Below, piece by piece: positions 54,206 to 64,000 of a DNA stretch of 64,000 bases. Each line of letters opens with the position of its first letter. The first letter of the stretch is position 1. The notes under the pieces are model-generated. The model had not been told where the DNA came from. It saw only the letters and a program-made list of their open reading frames with translations, and ran no database searches. This stretch comes from Larix kaempferi (lineage: Eukaryota > Streptophyta > Pinopsida > Pinales > Pinaceae), in assembly GCA_027924585.1 (NCBI GenBank), contig BSBM01000636.1:2682001-2746000 (forward strand), given 5' to 3'. The translations under genes and the position numbers were made by a program.

Positions 54206-54958
54206 TGTGAAAATCCTCACAACAGATCTAAGAGATTACGTATACCTCACAAGAGAATGATTATGATTAAGCAAGAAAATAGAAGAAGAGTGGTCAATAC
54301 AGTATAATGAGCAACATAATAATATGGTACAGTAGAACTCGGATAGAAGCAATAATACTCCACACACACTAATTAATTAAGCACAGTATGAACAAATAAA
54401 TAGTACAATGCATGAGGAATTCGAATGCCTAAGGTGGCAATTCGAATTAGCCTTCATGGAGTGATCAAAAGATCACTGGAGTGTCATCGGAGCACAACTA
54501 GGTGTCCTCATGATCATCGGAGCACAACTGGAAGTCTTCATCATCATCAGTGGAGTCATCAATGCTCAAGTAACTGTCAACCATCAGTCAAACTGAGTCT
54601 GGTAGGTGTAACTGACTGTAACTGACTGAAACTGACTGTAACTAACTGTAACTGAGTGTAACTAAGTGTAACTGAGTGTAACTGAGTGACAACTGGACTG
54701 GTAGGTGAAGAAGGGCGAGTTGCTTCCTAAAATCAAGGAAGAGGGGCGCATTAAGCAACTGGAGGGATAAAACTAAATAGTGAGAAGCTCCTGGGAGTTG
54801 GCTAACTGAGGGCTAGGTGCTGGACTAATGACTGGAATGCATGCAAAATGAATGCAAACCCTAGAATATATGCAAAACCTAGAAGTGCATGCATGACTGA
54901 AAATGTAAATGATCAAAATACTGGTGGGACTAGGATGGAGTATAGGAATATCCTAACA
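54206..54958 (-). mobile_element. Element E 5' LTR
   Basis: 753 bp, alike to 51976-52709 apart from small indels, including a gaatgcaaaccctag duplication near 54850. Confidence 0.92.
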
Positions 54959-55941
54959 ATCTAGTGATACTCCTACTGTATGTGGATGACCTATTTGTGA
55001 CAGGTGAGGATAGGTTGATTGCCGACATGAAGAGGAAGCTTGCTGCCAAGTTCGAGATGAATGACTTGGGTATGATGCATGACTTTCTAGGTATGGAGGT
55101 GTGGTAGAGTGCAGATGGAATATTCCTTGGACAAGGGAAGTATGCAGTAGAGATCCTGAAGCAGTTTGGGATGATGGATTGCAAGGCCATGGCCACACCT
55201 ATGGCATCGAACTTGAAGCTATTGAGTGATGCTTCATCAAATTCAGTTGATGCCACGATGTATCATCAAATGATTGGGTCCTTGATGTACCTGACAAACA
55301 CAAGACCATATATTTTCTTTGTGGTGAACACCTTGAGCCAGTTCCTGACGGATCCTAGACATGTTCACCCGATTGCTGTAAAGCATATTCTGAGGTACCT
55401 GAAGAGTACGGTTGATTATGGGCTCAAGTATGATGCGAATCAAAAGTTTAACCTGGAGGGTTATGTTGATTCAGATTGGGCAGGCCATGCTCCAGATAGG
55501 AAGAGCACTTCGGGGTGTTGGTTTAGTATGGAATCAGGTGTGATCTCTTGGTTTGGCAGGAAGCAATCCTGCATAGCACTGAGTATATCTGAAGTAGAGT
55601 ATGTTGTAGCTTGTTCGGCTAGTTGTGAGGAAGTATGGCTAAGGAATCTATTGTTTGATTTATTTGATCTCCAGTTGGATGCTACTTGTATCTATTGTGA
55701 CAACCAGAGTTGTGTAAAGTTGTCAAAGAAACTGGTGTTCCATGACAAGTCGAAGCACATCGATATCAAATATCACTATATCAGGGATATGGTGCAGAGA
55801 GGAGCAGTGAAGCTCCTGTATGTTGCAACGAATGAGCAGATTTCAGATGTTTTGACCAAACCACTAGCCAGAGTGAAGTTCGAGTACTTCAGAGAGAGGC
55901 TTGGTGTTCTTCAGATAGAAGATACTTTGAGGAGGAAGTGA
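54959..55941 (+). pseudogene. Element A reverse transcriptase C-terminus and RNase H
   Basis: It resumes at LLYVDDLFVTGEDRLIADM, the RT active site. A stop in place of Gln at about 55107 (EVW, stop, SADG) breaks it. Frame 55171-55941 then gives YLTNTRPYIFFVVNTLSQF, GYVDSDWAGHAPDRKSTSG, SCIALSISEVEYVVAC, IYCDNQSCVKLSKKLVFHDK and HIDIKYHYIRD. The RNase H active residues D-E-D are kept. Confidence 0.92.
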
Positions 55942-55989
55942 TGGGACACATTTGCAGGATCCATTCCAAGCATGGTGGTAGGAGGATCC

Positions 55990-56850
55990 TTCCCATGGAT
56001 GTGGATGTAAGTGCTGTGTGATGAGCATCATGACGATGCTCTCGATGATGCTATGTATGATGATGATCAGGATGATCATGTGTGATGAGCATCGAGACAA
56101 TGCTCCAGATTATATGCATCAGGATGATGTTATGATGATGATTAGGATGATCATGTGTGATGAGCATCAGAACGATGCTCCAGATGATATGCATCAGGGA
56201 GATTCTATGGTGATGATAAAGATGATCATGTGATGATGATGTGCATTAGGATGATGCACTGTATTATGATAAGTATGATCATGAGCATCAAGATGATGCC
56301 TCGTGCGAGGATGATCAGGTTGATCATGAGTATCAGGGTGATACTTCGAGGCCGTGGATATGTGGTAGGTTGTGCAATAGCATGTAATAGCTCCCTAGGA
56401 GATCCGATAGGTTGAGCAGTAAGCTCGTAATCAGTCATGGGATTCTCTTTCGAGGTTTTGCGAGGGAGGCATGTAATAAGTCCTGGAGATCTGATAGGTT
56501 GTGCTAGGCATGTAAAATTCCTGGGATGCTCTTTAGAGCTCTTGTCGGTCGTGTTAGGCACATAAACGTTCCTGGGATACTCTTTTAAGGTTTTTCCTGT
56601 TCACATGTAATCAGCCCTGAAGATCTGATAGATTGTGCTAGGCACGTAAAAGTCTTGGGATGCTCTTTAGAGATCTTTCCGATCGTGCTAGGCACATAAA
56701 TGTTCCTGGGATGCTCTTTAAAGGTTTTGTGAAGGCTGCATGTAATCAGTCCTGGGAGATCTTGTCGATCGCGCTAAGGCACATAAAGGATCCTGGGATG
56801 CTCTTCTCAGGTTTTGCAGAGGCACATAATCAGTCCTGAGATTCCACCTC
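55990..56850. repeat. Element A 3' region arrays (gatgatcatgtg, then ~90-bp units)
   Basis: 55990-56340 repeats gatgatcaggatgatcatgt and gatgagcatc words. 56380-56850 repeats ggcacataaa, tcctgggatgctctttag and gatctgataggttgtgctag words. Element C has both arrays in the same order in its 3' region. Confidence 0.8.
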
Positions 56851-57099
56851 TATCAGGTCGCTCGCAGAGATGATGAAGACCTACAAGAGGCTAGGCCTAC
56901 ATCCAGCATGGAAAAGGGATGGCCCTGTAGAACTTCCTATGACGAGAAGAATTGAGAGATAGCCCCAGTGATTGAGATGACGAGTACAGCAGCAGTGATG
57001 ATGATGATTCGTGATACAGTGACGATGATCCAGCTCCAAAATTGAAGACTTGTGCTTATATGTATTGATGACCTGTGTCAAGAGAATACCTTCCTAGTT

Positions 57100-57108
57100 A
57101 AGAGGGAG
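57100..57108 (+). promoter_or_regulatory. Element A polypurine tract
   Basis: aagagggag lies directly before the 3' LTR. Confidence 0.8.
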
Positions 57109-57690
57109 TGTTGATGTATTTGTAACTTCAGAAGATATTCACTTGTATATTACATTTGTATTTTATTGTATCCCCAACGGAGATGTATTATTCCTCTAAT
57201 TGGAAGTGTCGTCATTTGTATTTGCAAGTGTCACAAGTTACATTGTAAGTGTTGTAACTTATATTTGATGTGTTATTAGACCACCTATGTAGGGTCGGCC
57301 CTGTATGAGTCATGTGGATAGGTTATTAGGCTTCCTTAGGAAGTCGACCCTGTTAGGGTTAAAGGCATGTTAAGTTGTTGTATAAATAGAGAGTGTGTCT
57401 CTCTCATTTGAGTCATTCACTCACTCATCCAACTCGCATAGTTGAGAGAGAGGAGTGTGCACAAGTGGAGGAGGAGTAGCTGATGGAGACATCTATCTTT
57501 TGGGGATTGATCTTTGTGATATTTGTATTGGAGCTTATTCTATCTCTGAGGAAGTTGCGGGGTTTTTCACCTTCTTGTTTCTCCCTGGTGAAATGCTTTG
57601 TGTTCATTGTCTCTTGTGATTGTTATGTTGTGCTTGTTATTCTCTTAGTGATCCTAGATAATATTGAATGAAATTATCAAAAAATTAACA
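57109..57690 (+). mobile_element. Element A 3' LTR
   Basis: 582 bp, TGTTGATG to aaaaaattaaca. TATA box at 57381-57388. Confidence 0.93.
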
Positions 57691-58291
57691 ATTGCTTCAA
57701 AAATTGAAAGATAAGTATTTCTTGTTATGTTAAATGACGATGTTTCATTGTTATGAAATGGTTGCTTATGTTCAATTGTGGAATTGTGGAATGCATGTTT
57801 ATATGAATTTGATTGAAAAGAAGTCATGTGCAGGCCTGAGTAAAGGGGCTTAGTTCATTGTTATATGTATACCATGGTATTGCATGATTTTAGTGCATTA
57901 TAAGTCTTGCATATGATAGATGTATTGTTAAATCTAACTTTATGCATTTTATATGTTATGATATGATTTATTGACCCTGTGAATGAGTTGTATGACCACA
58001 TATGATCCTTGGGAGGGAGGGAATGCCCTGAAGTATTTCAGAACCACTCTGTGGGTCAAATGGAAGGAAAGTTATGGAAGGAATAAGGTCTAACTCCTTA
58101 AGTGGGGTTATGGACAGAGTTTCAGTGGAAAATTTAACATGGCACGAGTGCTCAGATGGGGCAGGGATTACACCATTGGATAGATCTCACCAAGATATTT
58201 CCAACAGTGTCGACCTTGTCTCATTTGAATGAGGGATGAGGAAGTTATGCCCCTCAGAATATTACGTGGAAAGTTACCATTGCAGGGGTAT

Positions 58292-58860
58292 GGTTCCGCA
58301 TGCACGCGTCCGCAATGTAGATTGCGGATTGCGGAAATGAAGAAGCTGAAGTTACATCTTGGACTTCCGCACCCGCAATTGTGGATTGCGGATTTCGGAA
58401 GTGACTGCTGTCGGAAGTTGAGATTTGACCTTCCACACCCGCAATTGCGGATTGCAGATTGCGGATCCGACGTTGCGGATTGGGGATTGCGGAAAGGTAA
58501 GTTTCCAGTAGTGGAGTTTTGGACTTCCGCATCTGCAATTGCGGATTGCGAAAAGGTAAGTTTATGGTTGTAGAGTTTTGGACTTCCACATCCGCAGTTG
58601 AGGATTGCGGATTGCGGATTGCTGATTGTGGATCCGACGTTGTGGATTGCGGATTGCGGAAAGGTAAGTTTCCGGTAGTGAAGTTTTCACTTCCGCATTC
58701 GCAATTGCAGATTGCGGATTGCGGATCCGACGTTGAGGATTGCGGATTGCGGATCCGACGTTGCGGATTGCGGATTGCAGAAAGGTAAGTTTATGGTAGT
58801 GAAGTTTGCACTTCCGCATCCGCAATTGCGGATTGTGGATTGTGGATTCCATATTGCAGA
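58292..58860. repeat. Degenerate 7-bp (ttgcgga) repeat in element B 3' LTR
   Basis: It is longer than the copy at 33424-33860 because of extra 'ttgcggatccgacgttgcgga' units near 58720-58770. Confidence 0.85.
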
Positions 58861-58874
58861 CCCAAGCTAATTCG

Positions 58875-58878
<4 letters not shown>

Positions 58879-58908
<30 letters not shown>
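58879..58908. repeat. GT dinucleotide microsatellite
   Basis: About 14 copies of gt. The 5' LTR has only five at the same place (33885-33894). Confidence 0.9.
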
Positions 58909-58909
<1 letters not shown>

Positions 58910-60589
58910 AGTCGGATTTGGGGGAAAAAAATGTATCAGGGTCTCCCGTAGCCTAAGGAGGTCAGTGGGGACGTGACACCTCTAAATTTTTAGCCTTATA
59001 GATGATATGAAATATTAAATTATAGTAATATAATTTCACTTTCATTCAACATATTTTAATTAACAACACAAGAGAATAAAAACTATACAATTGTAATTCA
59101 ATACCACAATGTTACAACAATTGGGGAAAATTATTCAAGGCATTTAACATATATTATTCTTATTGTAAATGTATATTATAGCATAAAAATGATTCATCTA
59201 TATGCTCAGGATATGATCCATAATTTTGGAACTTCTAGCTCACTCACTTCACCAATATGAACCCTAGCTGAAATTTCATCCAATCAAGGAATTTAAGCAA
59301 AATTGAAATTTCACTTTCTCCCTAGAAGATTTCCTAGATATTGGCCCCAGAAATTTCAACCTTATGACTGTTGTATATTAAAGTATGAAACAACAATAGA
59401 AATATCACAATAATTCACTTCAAATAGCCACACACTTCATGACAATTCAAGGAGAAAAGATACTAAACAATGAGATAATTTTCATCCCCATTCTAGGGAA
59501 ACTTATGAGTCACTAACCTTACCCAATCTAATTATACTAGAATATACATGGGTTATGTGAAATATACGTGAAGTTGTGGAAATGTGAAAAGATACCCAGA
59601 GTGTGAATTTGCCAAAAAATTTAATACCATGAGAAATACATTGAGTATAATTATGACCAAATTGGATTTCCAAAGTCTCCCTTTTATGTTGGTCCATAAT
59701 CACATTTAAGGTTGACGCTTACTCCCTTTGGTCATTTCAAACTTCAAAATTGGTTAGATGAGCTGCCATATCATGCCTATGTAGACTTGGGGACCTTAGT
59801 GAGGCCTTAACCACCATCAAGGTGGCATACATGTAGTGCCTTCCTTTTGGTCAAGGCACTTAGAGTTGCACTGATGGCTCTTATTGTTTGACAAACTCTT
59901 TTGATGGCTCTCATGGGTTCATTTTCCATTCCTCCCATTGATTTTTGGATGTTGAAGCTTTGACGGAGATTGGGAATACACATACCTTTACAAGTGCATT
60001 TGTGTCATTGCTGATATTGAAAATACTTTGTCAAAAACCATACAATTGTTTCTAATGGATTGTTCATATCCAAAGATTGGAGTCTAAATAAATCCCATTC
60101 AAGTTTAATCGATGCCATGACTATGGTCATTTTCCTAAAACTATTATAAAAAGAACCCTCTAGCCACTACATTTATTACTAAAGATGACAAGATTTTAAA
60201 AGTATCCAATTTCAAAAGGAAGAAACAGCATAAAAAAAATCAATAGAAAAAACCTTTGATATAACATGTCTTACTTGTTTTATGCATTTTGTAAAGTGGC
60301 ACAATTAGTGAAAATTGATTACATACCAATAGCAGTAGGCTAAATGAGTTTCATACTTTGTTTGAGTGCACCTCAACTGTATATTGCAAACATTTTTGAA
60401 ATCATATCTACATTTCATCTCTAAGGAGATTTGAACTTAGTAGCATACAAGTAGCTGTGATGAGTGAAGTCGCCAAAGTAGCTAGGATTTTGTTTACAAA
60501 GTATTCTAGTGCAAGAGTACATGCAAAGTTGGAAGTGAATGCAAAATCATCTAGGAAAATTTATTAAGTCAAATGTCAACAAATCTTCC

Positions 60590-60789
60590 AAGACATTGCA
60601 ACATTTTATAATTCTATGAAAAATTTGTCAACATTTAAAAATATATATATAATTCTATGAAATATTTTCCAAGACTTTATAAGGTTTTATAATTTAATGA
60701 AAAAATTGCCCAGATTTTACAAGATTTTATAATTTTGTGAAAGATTCGACAAGATTTTAGAAGATTATATAATTTAGTGAAATACTCGC
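60590..60789. repeat. About 40-bp degenerate tandem repeat, five units
   Basis: Each unit has the form aagattttacaagattttat plus aatttagtgaaaaattcgcc with changes. Confidence 0.7.
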
Positions 60790-61999
60790 AAAAAAAAATA
60801 TGTATATATTATATTATTAGTAAAATAGCCTTCAAATATTCCCATGCGTCATGGGGATTCACTCATTTATTATACATATCAATTTGGTGGGTGTTCTTAA
60901 AAAATTTCTTGCTCGCAAGGAATTTTTCTCTTTTGTTTTTAACACCATGGATTTTCTTATAATGAAATGTATATATTTGACAAATAAATATAAAGAGAAA
61001 CATTGATTCATACTTAACAAATAAATATACAGAGCTACATTTATTACCACTTGATATGCAAGTGATTTGACTCATCTAACTTAAAAATTAAAACTAGCAC
61101 TAGCATATCTTAATTTCTTGTCATGGACTTCATCGGAGAATCTTTCTTATTTGTGATGTGAATATTCAAGTGTCTATTTATGATATCCTTCTAGGTCTTT
61201 TTAAAGTTGACTCGTCCTTGCCCTTCCCTGCAAAACTTGTAGCCTATTTGTGATGTACTCAAGGTACATGGCCAGGTCTACACCATGGGCAAACTTTATT
61301 CCATCACATTTTTTTTTGCTTTTTCCTAAAAAAAAAACACCAATTCAATTTTAATTCCCCTTTTTATCCATTTCTCCTTTCAACAATAACCTATCAACGT
61401 ATTATTGCACCTTCTTGAAACAATTGCTAGTTATAATTTTGTATAGAATTTATTTCATTTTATTTTATACAACACATTTTTAATAACTTAGGAAAATTTA
61501 TTTAACTTTATTGTGTACATCACATTTTTAATATTTACTATATATACATAAATTCCTTACATTTAAAATTAAAACATCACATTATTATATAGTAAAACTT
61601 ATTTTTATAAACCTATCAAATAATCAAAGAAAATGTATTGTGAATCTCATTATCTTTTATCCGTAAAAAAAATCATATTATATTCGTTCATGCTAAAATA
61701 TAGAATACATCCTCTGGTGCATGCTGCACTTTCAATATAAATTTAATCAATATGTTGCATTATCTTTTTAATAATATACATCATTTTTTTATAATGTAAA
61801 GAAAAGCTTGTACTCTTTCTTTCTATGATTACTTTGGATAATCTTAACTACTATGCCATTTAATCTTTTCATATTACATAATTATGTTATTTTATTTTGA
61901 AGTTAAAATTTGTCAAATTTGAAATTAAAAAATATTATATAAAAATATTATAAATACATAAATTTGAAATTAAAATTTATTTATGTAAGATATAATATA

Positions 62000-62140
62000 T
62001 AAATTAAGTAGTTGAAAAATATTTTAATATAAATTTTGATATCTAGAAAAATATTTTGATATAGTAAATATATAAATCAAGTAGTTGAAATATATAAATT
62101 AAGTAGTTGAAAGATATATAAATTAAGTAGTTGAAAAATG
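62000..62140. repeat. Short repeat tatataaattaagtagttga
   Basis: Four to five copies with spacing of about 25 to 70 bp, the last three nearly head to tail. Confidence 0.75.
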
Positions 62141-62989
62141 CCATTGGGGTGGGGTTGGAATTCTTTTTGCACAACATTCACTTTTGTGATAAATCTAGGA
62201 TCAATCTAAAAAATATGGTAGAGTTCTCAAGGTAACAACAAATTTTTAGCATATGTCTTGTTTTTTTAGATCTACAACAATCACCCCTCTTGCTGTCAAG
62301 AATTTGAATCAACAGATGTTGATAATCATACAGAAAACTCGCCACTGCAAACTATTGCAAGGACATCTGCATGCATGAAGTCTAGGCACTAAAGGACAAA
62401 TGTAAACATGAGAAGCAATCCCAACATTTTTAATCATAGATTGACGGGGAGTTAATAAGACAAATTAACAGTGAGGTTGAGCTAAAACTTCATCTTCTAA
62501 GTGTTCTTCAAATAAAAAAACGCCTACGACATAATTGTATTAAAATACAACTAACTCCTGAATTGTACGTAACTTAGAAATTGTGCACTAACTATAATCA
62601 ATTATGCTTATGCACATAGCTCAAGGTTGTAAAGGGATGCCTCTAACTAATTTCCCAACATAATTATATTATTAGCATGATTTTTCTAGATTAGTGCACC
62701 CTCAAGGGAGGCATGCTTCTATGTGGGCTGGCAGGCTTAGTTGGAAAGTTGTTTTCTCTTCAGGGATGTTATGCTAGGGGTACATACTCTTGTTCCTCAT
62801 CATTTATGTAATATGTAACATTTAATCAATTAAAATGACAAAAAATTGACATTTATTGATTCTCATAACATGAAGTTGATTATTATTTTTTAATTAGTAA
62901 CCATAACATTAAAAAAGTAAAGTAACATAAAATCACGTCTATTTTATTTGACCTTAAATCAATAACTACATACTTTGTTTTTTTTTAAA

Positions 62990-63115
62990 TTACTTTCTAG
63001 AATGAAAAATCAAATACGTAGATTTCTAGAGATCAATCTTGAAATATATTAAAAATACTTTCTAGAATGAAGAATTAAAGATGTATATTTATAGGGATCA
63101 ATCTTGAAATACATT
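62990..63115. repeat. About 63-bp tandem duplication
   Basis: actttctagaatgaa and gatcaatcttgaaata blocks occur twice in the same order and spacing. Confidence 0.8.
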
Positions 63116-63837
63116 GAGCAGTGTCAAAAAATTTAAAATATATGCTTTGTGTCCAAAAATATACTTTTAAGGGTTGACAAAATGCATTATTTTCATGATG
63201 GATAGTCCGGTTATATCAAACATTAATCATCGCAAAACTAATTATTGTGAACTAAAATTATTGTTCGTATGAGAGAGTTATGCCTTTTGGAAGTTGCGTC
63301 CCAATTATACCATTGCAATGTCAAGTGGATGCCATGCCAACTCAGGTTTCTCACATATATGGAGCTACGGAAAATATGGATTTTTAAGAAGATTCTAAAG
63401 AGTCCAAAACCTTAATCCTAATGGGGAGTTAGGGCATGAAAAATCCATATCCCTAATCCAAACGACTATTAAGACATGTTTTAAAAATTGAATCACAATA
63501 GAAAAAAGAGGTTACATTCATATTATATTGATTTTTTGTTCTATAAATGAGCAATGCAAAGGAGTGAGATATCACAACAAAGCAAATGAAGGAAAGCACC
63601 ATCCAAAAGAATTCTATTATAGGGTAGAGCATATACTTTATCCATAATGAGTCAATCTTTCTTTTAAACTTACATTATAATCTCATAATTAAAGTACCAA
63701 GACACATTTCTCATTGAGTTTTCACACTCATGGATTTCTCTAGGGTACATCTTATGTCTAATGTGTTAATAGTACATGCTATTTTTACAAATATAACTTG
63801 TCTTTTATTTTCTCTTTATATAACTTGTCTCTGGTTT

Positions 63838-63892
63838 TCTTAATGTTTTCCATATTAAATATAGGTTAATGTTTTCCATATTAAATATAGGT
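63838..63892. repeat. 25-bp tandem duplication
   Basis: ttaatgttttccatattaaa followed by tatagg occurs twice in a row. Confidence 0.9.
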
Positions 63893-64000
63893 TAGAAATT
63901 GATGATAAATTATCACTGCAAATAAAAGAATATACTCACTATATATACTATGATATTTATGTTAATTAAACAATCATAATCAATAATCAAAAAGTGGTAT

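Larger units (their letters stand above)
51976..54958 (-). mobile_element. Element E: small non-autonomous Ty1/copia element inside element A RT
   Basis: LTRs are at 51976-52709 and 54206-54958, starting tgtgaaaatcctcac and ending aatatcctaaca on the plus strand. Flanks are atcca (51971-51975) and atcta (54959-54963), a 5-bp TSD with one change. A primer site reverse complement, gctctgatacca, abuts the right LTR, and the reverse complement of a polypurine tract (cccccccttaatcc) abuts the left one. The element is therefore minus strand. The internal part is only about 1.5 kb with one Gag-like frame and no pol. Confidence 0.92.
47724..57690 (+). mobile_element. Element A: Ty1/copia element inserted in element B 3' LTR
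   Basis: LTRs are at 47724-48304 and 57109-57690. The flanks gttgt (47719-47723) and attgc (57691-57695) are both one change from gttgc in the intact 5' LTR of B at 32819-32824. Element E inside it takes nearly 3 kb. It is the same family as element C (LTR ends, Gag and RT closely alike) in the opposite orientation. The integrase core is missing. Confidence 0.92.
21122..58978 (+). mobile_element. Element B: Ty3/gypsy chromovirus, host of all later insertions
   Basis: The LTR starts TGTAATACCCCATTTTTCCC at 21122 and again at 46126, and the element ends ...gacgtgaca at 58978. Flanks are cctat (21117-21121) and cctct (58979-58983), a 5-bp TSD with one change. With elements A, C, D and E removed, the order is 5' LTR, primer site, gag, protease, reverse transcriptase, RNase H, integrase, chromodomain, polypurine tract, 3' LTR. 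That is the Ty3/gypsy order, and the chromodomain marks it as a chromovirus. The gag-pol frame is continuous apart from several stops and one clear frameshift. It cannot make functional enzymes. Confidence 0.92.
57691..58978 (+). mobile_element. Element B 3' LTR, right part
   Basis: It matches 32820-33969 of the 5' LTR, for example agataagtatttcttgttat and cccctcagaatattacgtgg. It ends gacgtgaca at 58978 before the TSD cctct. Confidence 0.88.
58979..64000. other. AT-rich spacer right of element B
   Basis: I recognise no gene or element. Short tandem repeats are listed separately. Open frames are short and without domains. Confidence 0.55.

Noticed and set aside
56018-56415. Met/Asp/His-rich frames in the 3' region of element A
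   Set aside because: Produced by the gatgatcat array; no conservation as protein between A and C.

Overview
This window looks like nuclear DNA of a large-genome seed plant. The evidence is plant-type Ty3/gypsy chromovirus and Ty1/copia elements primed by initiator tRNA-Met, L1-type LINE ends carrying an RNase H domain, fragments of plant gene families (SURNod19, NAC, Argonaute with introns) and very AT-rich spacers. A gymnosperm is possible from the depth of old nesting, but nothing here proves it. I see no intact cellular gene; almost everything is repeat-derived and decayed.

Left part (1-13.1 kb): a reverse-strand copia LTR fragment (1-344), short CG-rich tandem repeats, and a reverse-strand gypsy-type LTR (1244-2654) whose inner edge is duplicated. 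Then come three short LINE-like insertions (5093-6995 minus, 7611-8965 minus, 11696-13109 plus). Each has target-site duplications and a poly(A) end, each begins at the same point of the RNase H domain, and each carries a further open reading frame downstream. The second lies inside a 29-bp minisatellite (about 7.5-11.4 kb) with a 215-bp higher-order period.

Middle-left part (13.1-21.1 kb): an AT-rich tract, a 167-bp foldback, then same-strand fragments of unrelated genes: a SURNod19 C-terminus, a NAC-like N-terminus and three pieces of an Argonaute PIWI domain that still show intron borders. This is either a pseudogene neighbourhood or cargo of a gene-capturing transposon.

Central part (21122-58978): one old chromodomain gypsy element (B; TSD cctat/cctct) opened up by later insertions. 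Element D (21755-32466) sits in its 5' LTR. Copia element C (36766-43958, minus, perfect TSD ggtgt) sits in its reverse transcriptase. Copia element A (47724-57690, plus) sits in its 3' LTR. A small non-autonomous copia, E (51976-54958, minus), lies inside A just before the RT active site. D is unusual: its outer ends are inverted LTRs, it holds a 1.7-kb-arm palindrome, and it encodes only Gag and a protease-like domain. Insertion order by nesting is B, then A, C and D, then E after A.

Right part (58979-64000): AT-rich spacer with several short tandem repeats and no gene I can support.

Genes do not cooperate in pathways here. The functional logic is that of transposons: LTR promoters, tRNA primer sites, polypurine tracts and gag-pol frames, all broken by stops, frameshifts or loss of catalytic residues.
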